A stretch of DNA of 64,000 nt from Symsagittifera roscoffensis (GCF_963678635.1 NC_087062.1:87521845-87585844); one strand, 5' to 3'; positions 58,801 to 64,000 are shown, numbered from the stretch's first letter. Numbers and translations are program-made. The notes: generated from the letters alone by a model not told the origin.

Positions 58801-61800
58801 GGGTAAGACTGAATGAAAATCAAAAACGTTAAACGTTATACTCTTAAGACCTTGTAAATCTGCAGCAACACGTCTGTCCACGCCCTCTTGGATACACTCT
58901 CGAAGATGATCTCGTTGAAGTCACGTGACTTAGATTCACCTGCTCCCACAGCTCCTATTCCCGAGCCAGCGCCCCCTCCCGCCCCAGTTCCAAAACGGAG
59001 TGACCCCTCCCCCACTCCCATGGTGACTGTGCCGCCTGCAGCCAACGTACTGTCGTCTTCTTCGTCTCCTATACTCTCCGGTCTAAAATTTTCGTAAAAA
59101 ATAGTTTTTTTTTCTCATTTGAGTTCATAACCCGATCAGTTTCTAAGACTTTGCAAGCGTTGAACAATAAATCAATATAAAAAACAATACACCAGTATTA
59201 AACAATATAAATTAAAAAAAAACGATTTTCCAATAGATATAGAGCTCAAGTTAATCGACCTTGCTAACAACTTAATAATTAAAACATCAGTGAACTTGAC
59301 ACTTTTTTTAGGCCACAAAATAGTAAACGGGTGCAAACGCTACTTTTTTTGACGGAATTCATATCTTAAAAATGCTTAAACCATCAATATTTCATGCGAA
59401 ACTGTCAAAACAGAAAATTTGATTTTTTCTAGATGGACTGTCTGTTCCGGTGTCCCACTCTTTAACCCTACGATATTTAACCCCCTATGTTTACAGAACC
59501 CAAATGTGTCCCTAAAGAACTTTGTGTCATTTATAGTCGTGTCAATTGAAAAATAAAAACAAGTTAAAATTAACGAATGGTGTAGCTTGCAATACTACAA
59601 ACCTGTCCTCGGCAGAGGTGTGAATGGCTCCTCTGGACTGCAGTTGGGCCAGGGGGTCAGAGACTGCACTGTGTTCGTGTAGGGACACATACAGTCTGTA
59701 GTCGGCCGGCTCCAGCAGGTACTCCGCACGCACAGACGACAACATCGCACCCTGACTCCTGACACACAGAAAAGAACAATTATTAACATTTTGAACACCA
59801 ATATGCTACAGTTTTTCTCAGATATTCGGCCCCCTGACAGTCCAAAGGATCTTCTTTGGTACTTTTTTACTACACACATTTTTTGTCCATCAACCCAAAT
59901 CGTTGGCGTTCTCCCTTTAACCATGGGGGTTAGGTTATTACGTTCGATTGGTGTGCAAGTCTGAGTTTTTAAAAATTCTTCGCTTAAGCTTAACCTCGTG
60001 ATGGAAGGCCGAAATTGGGGGGAAATCTTTTGATAATTAGCAATAAAATCTGCAAGTACTAACTTGAGATAGTTGAGCATGGTTCTGTGTTGCCAGTAAA
60101 GACTCCACATCCTCTCTTTTGGGTCAGAGGGCAGAGGCTGGTTGGAGGACACCCCCGGCACTGTCTTGCCCCCTGTGAGATTGGAAAACATCTCGTAGAT
60201 TGTCTTCACATCCTTCCTTGAAGAATTGATCTCGGGTGCTGCTCCCTTTGATACTGTTTTTCTTACATCACTCGTCTGCTTCTGAGTTTTGTTCACATTA
60301 CTAAAATATTACACAGTTAGAAATTCGAGGTTAATTATAAGTTAAATCACCTTGACAAACTATTTCTCAAACCAATCGATTGATTTAAAAAGCAACCGAT
60401 TATTGAACAAAGGATGGTATTGGACTTCACTAACCCTCTGAGTCCCTGGGGAATGCGGATGGGGTATGGTCCTCCCGGCCACCCGTGCTGACTGAACCAC
60501 CTCTGGGTGGCACCCAAAACATCCTGGTGGAACACGGCCTCCTCCCCATCTCCCATCGGGAACACAGCCGAGCCCAGACCCTGCCTGGAGGCCAGGGCAG
60601 CTGCCGTGTATTCTTCCGGGTGCATAGCAGAAGGTTGCGGAACTTCTTGTCGACCGGACTAGAAAAGTGAAAACATTTTATTCACGAGAAAACTGAAAAC
60701 ATTTTATTCACGAGAAAACTGAAAACATTTTATTCACGAGAAAATTGAAAACATTTTATTCACGAGAAAATTTTACGCATATGAGAAATGAGTTTAGTTT
60801 TTACCCACAATTGTTGAAACTCGCCAAAAATTTTAATGCCACACCATTTACAAATACGAAAAACTAGCCATTAAAACTTAGATAATCTTAATGAATATTT
60901 TAAGGTTATAGTAGTTTTTAAAAAAATTGAAATAAAAAAATACGACTGAAAAAACTCGTTCAATTGTTTTTACTTGTGTGTTATTGAGAGCTCCGTCGCG
61001 AGGTGTGCTTGGGTAAGTAGATCCCGAGTAAGTCGTGGACTCTTTCAGGGAACTTGAGGCCCTGTTGAATGTAGAAGGACTGCTGGTCCTGCTCGGATCC
61101 TTGCCTGACATTGGTCGTCCCAGAGGAGTTCCTACTGATATCATCATGGGGTCCCCCGCAGACAGGGATTCCTTTGACTGAGCCTTCAGACCTCGGAGAG
61201 ATCGACCCTGCAAACAATTGAAACTTTTTTCACCAATAGTTTGGTTATTTAACCCAACAATCACTCAAAAGATATCAAAAAGTTCTTCATTACGAGGCCT
61301 AGGTGTGTCATTTTTGCATAGCACACTTTTCTGCTAATAAGTAGGCGGAATCCGTGGACATGCTTTATTACATGGATCCTCAGAACCCTGTTGCGGAATC
61401 CGTGATCAAATGTCTGCAATTGCGGTACGCAGTGTCAAAACAACGATGTCACGGAATACGCAACATACGTTTTTGAGACGAATTCTGCGGAATCCATAGA
61501 TTTTAATGAACAGTGTAAAATGTTTGTGCATGGAAACCGCAATTTTGTGGTGCACTGTTTACATACGGGATGTTTACAAAAAAGTGGGACCTCACGACGT
61601 GGGTATTAGAATGTTCATTAACGTATTCTGGGCCTTCATGTATTCTAGAAGAATGAATAATTTCACGACGTATATCTACAAGATGGCTCTCTAATTTAAG
61701 ACCATTAACCTCCCTGGCACACTAAATAAACTGAAAAATAAGTGATCACTCCAAGACGACACCATACAAAATCAACTAAATGCACTCAAAACCTATGAAT

Positions 61801-64000
61801 AACTAACCTCAGTGACAAGTTTAGACATAAATTGCTACAAGCCAAACAATAAATGTTTTTAAAGTTGCAGTCAAACAACGTTTAATAAAAATTTCGAAGC
61901 AGTTCAATCCTTTTTAATTTCTAGTACATAGAAAACAACAGGTGAAACAAATGAGAGCTTACGTAATTGATTCTCTGGCTGTTAGTAAAATTAGATTAGA
62001 TCTATGAGTATACATCTGAGTGTGTAAAGGGGGGGGGGGGTGTAAGAATCATCATGTTTGTTTAATGTGAGTCAACTGACCTGTTCGGTGGTGATTTTGA
62101 AGTTGTCGCGGTGTTTGGCCAGGAATGGGTAACAGGTGAGGATGCAATTGTCAGCACATGCAGTCACCATTACCTCAAAACTAAACAAAGACAAATCATA
62201 TTTTACGGGACATCAAAAACATGGATGTCACTTTTACGTAGTGAAAAAATAATTAAACAAAGGCGAAAAAAATCTTCACAAGTCTTTGCAAAAAAATGGA
62301 CCAAAATTTATTTAAAAAATTTAAAAAAACAAGTGAACGCTCAAAAATTTACAAAAATGCTGATAACTACTACAGATAAAAGCAGATACTTCTGGTGTTT
62401 CAGCCCACCTTCTGTCGGAAGAATCGTGGAATAGAATGGGAAGTGTGAAGGACACTGGCTTGGAGGATTTGAAGTAGAGAGTATAGTTGAGAATGCAGGC
62501 CTCGTTCATACACTCGCGTATCCGGTTGTAGTTGCTGCTGCTACTTGGCAGACCTCTGGGCTTAATTTTGAGACAGTCGATCAACTCGCCGTCCAGAGAC
62601 TCAATTTTGGGCAACGAAATAGTCAACTCCGACTCACTGAAATAATTCGCAATCAAAAATTTTACTCAGATGTTCAAGCTATATAGCCATTAGCTCTGCA
62701 CTGGCTCCTCATTTTATTTTTGTTTTTTTTTTTCAAAAAAAAATTATACCATAACTACAGCTTTGAGCTTACAACAGTCAGAAAAAAAACTTTTAAAGTT
62801 GGAGACCCCTACCAGTAATTAATTTGTAATTGTCAAAAGGTAAAAATTTAGCACTTTAAGAAGTGTTTTTACCGAGCGTAGGATCGTGCAATAACACTGA
62901 AGTCGGCCGTAATTTCCGCTCCAAGTGGCACCGGCATCAAAATGATTCCCGCCGGAGGGTTGAACGTCAGCGCAGGCGCCTTATGCGTCCCACTGAGTGC
63001 CACCGACCGGAACGGAGTCTCATCTTCATTGACGTAGATCAAAAGCTCGCCGCTGTAATCTCCTGTTTCGTTGGCCTTGAAACTGACCGAAAGTTCTATT
63101 TGCTCCTGCACTTCTAGAGACCCGTGCTGAGTTGTTTCATCATTACCCAAGAAGAAAACAGGCGCGGTTTCTGCATTATCGACCAACACAGCTCGCCACG
63201 AAACCTGTTTTGCAATCGCTGTATTTTCAATTGTAAACACAACAGGAGCACTTTCTTCATCCGGTAGCTCTTCGAAAGAAGACTCGAAGTCTATTTTTGT
63301 AGTTGAGAGTTTCAACGGTTGTCGGAGCGCCGTCGCTACAACTCGACGACGAGGAGTCACGACTTCGAATGGCATCACTCGTGGCTTGTTAGTATATGGA
63401 AGCGAAACTGTTCCTGCTCGAGATCCAGGAGTGGAAGGGAATGGGGTCGGAGCAGGAGTCGGGGCTTCTGTGTCGTTGATTGCGACATGTAGTATAAAAT
63501 CATATGAAGCAACCTCAGTTGGTTTAAACTCGAGTGCGAAGTTTGCGCTCTGCTCACCTTCCAATATAACAGTATATACCCGACTGGGCGCTTCAGCCGT
63601 CATTTTCAACTGGACGTTGGAGTCCAGAGATTTGATGCCGAAATCTGGATGCCTGGTCAGATCTAGTTCTACTCTAGCGTCACTGGTAGCTCTGTTAATC
63701 ATTTTGAAAGGCGAAGTAACAACTGATCCGCAATAGCATCCGCCAATTTTGAATGACTTCACGTCTAGTTCTACACTCGGGGGTTCCACGACACCTCCGA
63801 TTCTCAGATCAAGAGTCTTCCAGTTTCTAAAGGATACCATTAGGTGTGAATCGAATTTGATGACCTGTGTCGGATGCAAGGAAACAGTAATTTCCTTGCT
63901 CCCACCGACCGGCACTTTTCCATATATGGGCGAGATTGCTAGACCGTCAAAAGGCGCGGGGTCCACGACCTCGAAAAACGCGTGGTTCTGACTGGGGTTG
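25546..64000 (-). CDS. CFAP47: CFAP47, cilia- and flagella-associated protein 47 (30 exons, N-terminus beyond window)
   Basis: One frame runs through 30 exons with matching phases at every junction, about 2,443 codons. Human CFAP47 is roughly 3,200 residues, so an N-terminal part is missing to the right. The first exon shows an ASH/PapD-type Ig-like segment (NHAFFEVVDPAPFDGLAISP). A calponin-homology domain follows (VLLAWMNFHYENERQNIW to LMLVAHLFDR), preceded by SKRAWTDVLLQIYK and followed by LPHYVPRANIDFVGSLHG. Further Ig-like blocks include NKTDGMEHCFALSGFGERPL and GEFWYKLKL. The C-terminus reads RNFIRENLRLDTTAVSSPLKG before the stop. Known of the family: an axoneme-associated protein of motile cilia and sperm flagella, linked to sperm-tail defects in humans. 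No frameshift or in-frame stop was found. Confidence 0.95.
26297..26507 (-). CDS. CFAP47: CFAP47 exon cc
   Basis: Codes RPESFKAFFATNNSDVSAFK, an acidic/Ser loop, then TEVTVSFRPSTYGKTYKATL and VIQ, a closing ASH-type strand pattern. Donor GTGGGA. Confidence 0.95.
26508..26955. repeat. CFAP47 intron with short tandem and tRNA-like repeat
   Basis: The phrase CCAATTCTCTGA recurs at a 16- to 20-base spacing at 26600-26650. At 26690-26775 there is a B-box-like AGTTCGAGGCTC in a SINE-like context. The end near 26850-26880 has CTCGTGGATAGGTCG, related to the repeats at 31616 and 56250. Confidence 0.45.
26956..27120 (-). CDS. CFAP47: CFAP47 exon bb
   Basis: Codes DIVFLEVSSATGGVWKFPLH, LRATEPPSDDTIVIRALGLN and QKTIHIHNSHS; the penultimate Ig-like domain. 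Donor GTAACT. Confidence 0.95.
27585..27645 (+). repeat. tRNA-like segment of a SINE
   Basis: AGCCATAGTGGTTAAAGC resembles an A box, and AGGATCGAAACACC follows about 35 bases later like a B box. It lacks a full cloverleaf, so it is not a tRNA gene. Confidence 0.45.
29150..29640 (+). repeat. Dispersed repeat, family D, copy 1
   Basis: Ordered similarity with 45050-45510: CTGGAAAATC, a TTTCAGCAGATRAATTT block, a GTGTATTAATGCA block, and ATCACCAA followed by AGAGTCTTC. Same orientation, diverged. Confidence 0.6.
29795..29945 (+). repeat. Dispersed repeat, family E, copy 1
   Basis: Shares GAAAATGGGGAAAAACTTT, CATCGGAATGGGTCRA and TATATTAAAGCT blocks with 49300-49445, same order and orientation. 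Confidence 0.65.
30988..31159 (-). CDS. CFAP47: CFAP47 exon aa
   Basis: Codes NCVARELSYQLVFGSDESRR, KTVAVSLLKRDRDRQSG and LIFNAIFTPHKPIQ. Acceptor ATATAG and donor GTTAGT were chosen by phase, and both joins read cleanly. Confidence 0.92.
31313..31523 (-). CDS. CFAP47: CFAP47 exon z
   Basis: Codes ARSRVEERVEVILTGVIGTG, then a Ser/Ala/Pro-rich linker and SPGGGVLLSES. Donor GTGAGT. The linker is low-complexity and probably variable. Confidence 0.93.
31524..32290. other. CFAP47 intron with repeat F
   Basis: Contains repeat F at 31616-31725 (CAGCGGTTCCCC, then AGCTCGTATGGTCG and CTCGTGGATAA). A related block is at 56250-56340. No coding sequence otherwise. Confidence 0.5.
32291..32501 (-). CDS. 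CFAP47: CFAP47 exon y
   Basis: Codes YAPDQMEPSECVCAVAIRRE, IRWVFPVKGVPQ and EAPLIIECE. Acceptor ATGCAG, only a few bases from the left edge of the 1.4-kb tandem duplication. Confidence 0.94.
32509..33932 (+). repeat. 1.4-kb tandem duplication, left copy
   Basis: Starts ACAATAGACAAATTA and ends AGAACAAATCAA. The right copy follows directly. The copies agree along their whole length with scattered mismatches and small indels. Each holds one tRNA-containing hairpin-ended element. Confidence 0.9.
33337..33895 (-). mobile_element. tRNA-containing short element with hairpin ends, copy 1
   Basis: The left end is ACAGAGGCGAAGTTGCACTTC, a small inverted repeat; the right end is ACACAAGCTTTGCTTGTGT, another. 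Inside, read on the minus strand, CTCTAGCGTAGAGTTAGGGA and then GGTTCGAACC give A-box- and B-box-like signals. It looks like a SINE or a composite of one. Confidence 0.6.
33933..35302 (+). repeat. 1.4-kb tandem duplication, right copy
   Basis: Second copy of the unit at 32509-33932, about 50 bases shorter through small deletions (for example the GCAGTGCCCCTTGAGCACCC phrase of the left copy is missing). Intronic, so CFAP47 coding sequence is unaffected. Confidence 0.9.
34718..35266 (-). mobile_element. tRNA-containing short element with hairpin ends, copy 2
   Basis: The same element as at 33337-33895, carried along by the 1.4-kb duplication. Confidence 0.6.
35554..35905. mobile_element. Fold-back element with repeated AATTCAGACAATTC arms
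   Basis: The left arm (35554-35622) and right arm (about 35840-35905) are reverse complements over some 55-70 bases and contain CAGACAATTCGGCCAAAGAC and its inverse. The arms are themselves built from repeats of GAATTGTCT. The centre is GC-rich with a palindrome, TCGCCGCGAAGCGGCGA. No ORF of note. Confidence 0.85.
36034..36169 (-). CDS. CFAP47: CFAP47 exon x
   Basis: Codes SAADLPGENERLKNEFDPDG, FCLLLKHSRKVLLRPKTIL and DIPI. Its only ORF-like support is this frame; phase fits on both sides. Confidence 0.92.
36543..36699 (-). CDS. CFAP47: CFAP47 exon w
   Basis: Codes FGEWVFIASGVGVSPWEVEP and LIIPFRNPTDETVLVDVMLA. The G-EW...SG.G..P and IPFRNPTDE motifs are family hallmarks. Confidence 0.95.
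36700..37889. other. CFAP47 intron with a GC-richer ORF-like patch
   Basis: After the minisatellite, 37684-37889 is open on + for 69 codons (MAAEFGHSVVDLNLEV...) and reads into the exon v donor. It is more coding-like in composition than its surroundings. I recognise no family; it may be a transposon fragment. Confidence 0.35.
36832..36885 (+). repeat. 18-bp minisatellite, three units
   Basis: The unit GGGGGAGATTGTTAAAAA occurs three times, the last ending AAGTAGG. Related GGGGA...GATTGTTAAGTA phrases appear again at about 37010-37035. Confidence 0.85.
37890..37994 (-). CDS. CFAP47: CFAP47 exon v
   Basis: A 105-base phase-0 exon coding MLLPAHSDMETPILFVPSCL and GRITFNCDQ. Acceptor TGTGCAG, donor GTACGA. 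Confidence 0.93.
38374..38596 (-). CDS. CFAP47: CFAP47 exon u
   Basis: Codes LIFSNDILGEFWYKLKLKGN, LPPMQCPLGQWERHVIRLSN and NNFTVEGMTSGSQ, one of the best conserved blocks. Confidence 0.95.
38597..40274. other. CFAP47 intron, no gene seen
   Basis: AT-rich filler. The only repeat noted is 40105-40215 (CCTAGTAACGAA, then GGTTAAGCACATGTA, then TTGTACCTAGTACCGAATC), which is similar to 43322-43435. Confidence 0.5.
40105..40215 (+). repeat. Dispersed repeat, family G, copy 1
   Basis: Starts and ends with CCTAGTA-CGAAT phrases about 75 bases apart. The same arrangement is seen at 43322-43435. Confidence 0.6.
40275..40450 (-). CDS. CFAP47: CFAP47 exon t
   Basis: Codes SSTSHEIPLSNPMEEELRMQ, LSGETSVLIPPKSQGAYSF and SFSPSKTGQSTG. 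The SNP...E..M strand pair is typical of the family. Confidence 0.94.
40870..41247 (+). pseudogene. MULE-type transposase C-terminal relic
   Basis: In one frame with breaks: LDWLPHRADLKTRLW, PLIDYVDYFESSWVRT, then NNSVEG-stop-HRAFQMGMG and CFHPTIHMFM. The N-N-S-x-E-G-W-H-x-x-F motif followed by HP(T/S)I is characteristic of MULE transposases. Here the Trp codon has become TGA. Only the tail is present. Confidence 0.7.
42303..42474 (-). CDS. CFAP47: CFAP47 exon s
   Basis: Codes EVDEETLAATRAASPSLSER, PLYQIWFSVEVVVAPGLPEK and CNVL. The Ser-rich part is a linker. Donor GTAAGT is a full consensus. Confidence 0.93.
43094..43239 (-). CDS. CFAP47: CFAP47 exon r
   Basis: Codes ILSDCGFLSGPDTVTVLPQK and MVEVFLTPLRRGHYKHVLSF; Ig-like. 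Acceptor TTGCAG, donor GTAATA. Confidence 0.94.
43322..43435 (+). repeat. Dispersed repeat, family G, copy 2
   Basis: CCTAGCAACAAACTGCCACC, CTTAAGCGTATTGG, then TTGTACCTAGTAACGAATCC. Partner of 40105-40215, same orientation. Confidence 0.6.
43634..43796 (-). CDS. CFAP47: CFAP47 exon q
   Basis: Codes LVNKTDGMEHCFALSGFGER, PLALEHFIVHCTVKKKIGYM and RVPNTTARKQTFN. The acceptor ATATAG was preferred to the TTAG five bases on, because only it keeps the frame. Confidence 0.94.
43800..44060 (+). repeat. Direct repeat H, copy 1
   Basis: GTCCGAAATACGAGCTGTT, a TTTTTCTGARCACT block, ACTGAATTCAGGT and ACCTTAACTTTAT, repeated in the same order about 720 bases downstream. Confidence 0.7.
44525..44745 (+). 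repeat. Direct repeat H, copy 2
   Basis: GTCCGAAATACAAGCTGTT, TTTTTCTGAACACT, ACTGAATTCAGGTT and ACCTTAAGTTTAT. Partner of 43800-44060. Confidence 0.7.
45050..45510 (+). repeat. Dispersed repeat, family D, copy 2
   Basis: Partner of 29150-29640, with the same block order. Lies directly before a tRNA-containing element. Confidence 0.6.
45535..45750 (-). mobile_element. tRNA-containing short element with hairpin ends, copy 3 (short)
   Basis: The left end is AGAGGTGAAGTTGCACTT; the right end is a GCGATCGCTAGCTCGCATGTGT hairpin-like phrase. On the minus strand TTTGATTCCGAT resembles a B box. About 215 bases. Confidence 0.5.
45757..46105 (-). mobile_element. tRNA-containing short element with hairpin ends, copy 4
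   Basis: The left end is ACAGAGGCGAAGCTTCGCTT; the right end is CGCTCGCAAGCCGCGAGTGT. On the minus strand GTGGCTAAGTGATTAGTGCG is A-box-like, with AGGTCATAATG near the B-box position. Closely related to 49703-50085. Confidence 0.6.
46106..46530 (+). repeat. Dispersed repeat, family I, copy 1
   Basis: Shares ACTTAC, GCAGTAATAAAGCC, GAAAATGCTTGAGCAG, GACGATGCAATT-like and TGACGTACTGTTAGTG blocks with 53400-53790 in the same order. A 26-base phrase at 46177 is locally doubled. Confidence 0.65.
46657..46823 (-). CDS. CFAP47: CFAP47 exon p
   Basis: Codes EIPIVNNTDASWMLQAYLKG and LYPLTFKPMFEGSSEGSL, classic ASH-type strands (NNT...W, YPLTFKP). Too few ATGs for a simple ORF call in this frame. Confidence 0.95.
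47527..47720 (-). CDS. CFAP47: CFAP47 exon o
   Basis: Codes LNLDDGTISLPIKFKAPQVG, HYTCRLVLRSPNDIRLYHLE and LEFSCPAQQTVVQ; an Ig-like domain. Donor GTGAAC. Confidence 0.95.
48126..48563 (-). CDS. CFAP47: CFAP47 exon n (ends at a GC donor)
   Basis: 146 codons from GSQGLYGGDDRIVYLRCEAK to SLLDLG. A GT three to five bases further on breaks the frame. The site that keeps the frame is GCAAGT, the consensus for GC-AG introns. Confidence 0.9.
49300..49445 (+). repeat. Dispersed repeat, family E, copy 2
   Basis: Partner of 29795-29945: GGAAATGGGGAGAAACTTTG, CATCGGAATGGGTCAA, ATATCATATTAAGCT. Confidence 0.65.
49703..50085 (-). mobile_element. tRNA-containing short element with hairpin ends, copy 5
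   Basis: The left end is ACAGAGGCGAAGCTGTGCTT; the right end is CGCTCGCAAACTCGCAAGTG. On the minus strand TGGCTTAGTGG matches the A-box consensus exactly, and AGATCGAATCC lies at B-box distance. The clearest tRNA-derived member. Confidence 0.7.
50330..50830 (+). repeat. Dispersed repeat, family J, copy 1
   Basis: About 500 bases matching 57570-58060 closely throughout, including TTTTTAACTAGCCAT, GGGGGTTTAAAGATTG, GGGACAATTAACGCGC and the end AAAGGCAGTCGGAACATTCA. No ORF; a non-autonomous element or satellite-like unit. Confidence 0.9.
51616..51885 (-). CDS. CFAP47: CFAP47 exon m
   Basis: Codes QKPKELNSFYCSAKSLFLEA, VLFLPFAEGKRPCSIVFINE and IGEFVYFIEATAGLPLPQQ. Strong family resemblance. Acceptor TTTCAG, donor GTGAGT. 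Confidence 0.95.
53400..53790 (+). repeat. Dispersed repeat, family I, copy 2
   Basis: Partner of 46106-46530. It is preceded at 53221 by ACACAGAGGTTAAGCAG, a worn version of the hairpin-ended elements' left end, so repeat I may be the neighbouring part of a longer unit. Confidence 0.6.
54062..54655 (-). mobile_element. tRNA-containing short element with hairpin ends, copy 6
   Basis: The left end is ACAGAGGCGAAGCTGAGCTC. The internal tRNA-like part at 54405-54480 matches that of copies 1 and 2. The right end is ACAAGTTTTGCTTGCGT. Confidence 0.6.
55757..56042 (-). CDS. CFAP47: CFAP47 exon l
   Basis: Codes VSNPFDAAGHFRVVLVESAD, a Ser/Ala/Lys-rich stretch, then YVPNDPEILL. The Ser/Lys-rich middle is probably a loop insertion in an Ig-like domain. 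Confidence 0.92.
56043..56655. other. CFAP47 intron with repeat F copy 2
   Basis: Block at 56250-56340: ACAGCGGTTCGCCGTG, ACAGCTCGTATG, CCCTCGTGGATAAATG. Partner of 31616-31725. No coding sequence. Confidence 0.5.
56656..56858 (-). CDS. CFAP47: CFAP47 exon k
   Basis: Codes EQNVTIQFKSRFLRPADAVL to YEMQNINLK; Ig-like. Acceptor TTTTAG, donor GTATTC. Confidence 0.93.
57155..57339 (-). CDS. CFAP47: CFAP47 exon j
   Basis: Codes LPHYVPRANIDFVGSLHGTV to SVTVGPK, the start of the Ig-like repeats after the CH domain. Donor GTACAT is weak, but exon k completes the codon to PKGEQNVTIQF. Confidence 0.93.
57570..58060 (+). repeat. Dispersed repeat, family J, copy 2
   Basis: Partner of 50330-50830, same orientation. 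Its right end lies about 35 bases from the donor of the CH-domain exon, so nearly the whole intron 57340-58093 is repeat J. Confidence 0.9.
58094..58572 (-). CDS. CFAP47: CFAP47 exon i, calponin-homology domain
   Basis: 160 codons from IFVLGRVSMKVF. The CH domain spans YPERVLLAWMNFHYENERQ, WIVNFDLDLLDGLVIGSLL and LDYDIQAIDLTDPNPVPLL to HLFDR. In this family the CH domain is the only non-Ig fold of note and may contact microtubules or partner proteins. Donor GTCAGA at 58093. Confidence 0.95.
58851..59082 (-). CDS. CFAP47: CFAP47 exon h (Gly-rich linker, then helix)
   Basis: Codes PESIGDEEDDSTLAAGG, a Gly-rich run (GTGAGGGAGSG) and then FESVSKRAWTDVLLQIYK. The Gly run is an insertion-like low-complexity linker inside an otherwise conserved segment. 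Confidence 0.92.
59603..59758 (-). CDS. CFAP47: CFAP47 exon g
   Basis: Codes SQGAMLSSVRAEYLLEPADY to SAEDR. Joined to exon f it gives LNYLKSQGAMLSSVRAEYLL, a continuous family-like helix region. Confidence 0.93.
60064..60300 (-). CDS. CFAP47: CFAP47 exon f
   Basis: Codes NVNKTQKQTSDVRK, KTIYEMFSNLTGG and WSLYWQHRTMLNYL. Donor GTTAGT leaves two bases that complete a Lys codon with the next exon. Confidence 0.92.
60435..60658 (-). CDS. CFAP47: CFAP47 exon e
   Basis: Codes MHPEEYTAAALASRQG, VFHQDVLGATQRWFSQHGW and GGPYPIRIPQGLRG. Acceptor TTTCTAG lies next to a 26-bp minisatellite. Donor GTTAGT. Confidence 0.9.
60669..60773. repeat. 26-bp minisatellite at a splice acceptor
   Basis: Four units of GAAAACATTTTATTCACGAG plus six bases, at starts 60669, 60695, 60721 and 60747. 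On the coding (minus) strand the array reads as T-rich blocks that end about 10 bases before the acceptor of CFAP47 exon e. Confidence 0.9.
60974..61207 (-). CDS. CFAP47: CFAP47 exon d (Ser/Thr/Pro-rich linker)
   Basis: 78 codons, phase 0 at both ends, from GRSLRGLKAQSKESLS to PSTPRDGALNNTQ. It is low-complexity and shows no Ig-like strand pattern, so it is probably a flexible linker before the CH-domain region. Confidence 0.8.
61208..62080. other. CFAP47 intron, no gene seen
   Basis: Contains a patch at 61340-61500 with four versions of the phrase TGCGGAATCCGTG or its relatives (including ACGGAATACGCA), and a G10 run at about 62031. Otherwise featureless. Confidence 0.5.
62081..62180 (-). 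CDS. CFAP47: CFAP47 exon c
   Basis: A 100-base exon coding FEVMVTACADNCILTCYPF to NFKITTEQ. Acceptor TTTAG, donor GTCAGT. Too short for an ATG-based ORF call, but phase and family resemblance agree. Confidence 0.9.
62409..62636 (-). CDS. CFAP47: CFAP47 exon b
   Basis: Codes ESELTISLPKIESLDGEL to LPILFHDSSDR. Acceptor TATTTCAG, donor GTGGGC. Phase 2 in and out; both joins restore Arg or Ser codons. Confidence 0.93.
62873..64000 (-). CDS. CFAP47: CFAP47 exon a (partial at window edge)
   Basis: At least 375 codons with the frame open to the window edge. It starts NPSQNHAFFEVVDPAPFDG and ends SVIARSYAR at donor GTAAAA. Repeated Ig-like strands (YGKVPVGGSKEITVSLHP, FFLGNDETTQHG) mark ASH-type domains. 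The longest exon in the window. Confidence 0.95.

Noticed and set aside
60669-60773. CRISPR-like array
   Set aside because: The units are directly abutting without spacers; this is a minisatellite in an animal intron.
63386-63736. 116-codon + strand ORF at the right edge
   Set aside because: It is antisense to the long CFAP47 exon, whose minus-strand frame has clear family resemblance and matching splice phase.
1-64000. Bacterial or viral operon-like system
   Set aside because: No clustered intact ORFs, ribosome-binding sites or phage-type genes. Introns, SINE-like elements and LTR relics mark the window as animal nuclear DNA.

Overview
The window is animal nuclear DNA. It is AT-rich and full of repeats, and the genes are split by GT-AG introns (plus one probable GC-AG intron). 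The GC-richer exons stand out from A/T-homopolymer-rich introns. The best-preserved gene encodes a motile-cilium protein, so the source is a ciliated metazoan. The long repeat-filled introns and several retroelement relics suit an invertebrate, but I cannot name the phylum from this sequence.

Layout. (1) 1-3582: no recognised gene. It holds a (TA)n tract, a fold-back MITE inserted at TA, and an old diverged direct duplication. (2) 3583-10873, + strand: an SSUH2-like gene (DnaJ-type Cys-rich zinc finger, SSU-2 family) in five recognisable exons. Its 4.8-kb third intron carries a decayed Ty3/gypsy retrotransposon (about 6085-9542). (3) 10874-25545: the space between two convergent genes. It contains three near-identical copies of a 1.09-kb tandem repeat; the third copy is split by a 461-bp insert. 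Next to it lies a decayed minus-strand LTR retroelement (gag, protease, RT, RNase H, integrase, plus two ORFs upstream of gag). (4) 25546-64000, - strand: CFAP47. I could follow one open frame through 30 exons with matching splice phases, giving about 2,443 codons. It runs from a partial exon at the right edge to the true C-terminus, where the stop codon abuts an AATAAA signal.

The CFAP47 product has many Ig-like (ASH/PapD-type) segments and a calponin-homology domain coded at 58094-58572. Its 5' part in this window has short introns. Its 3' half has introns of up to 3.9 kb that house a 1.4-kb tandem duplication, fold-back elements, tRNA-containing short elements with hairpin ends, a MULE transposase relic and several dispersed repeat pairs. 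The two host genes point at each other and show no operon-like link. I found no CRISPR array, rRNA, true tRNA gene or prokaryotic feature.
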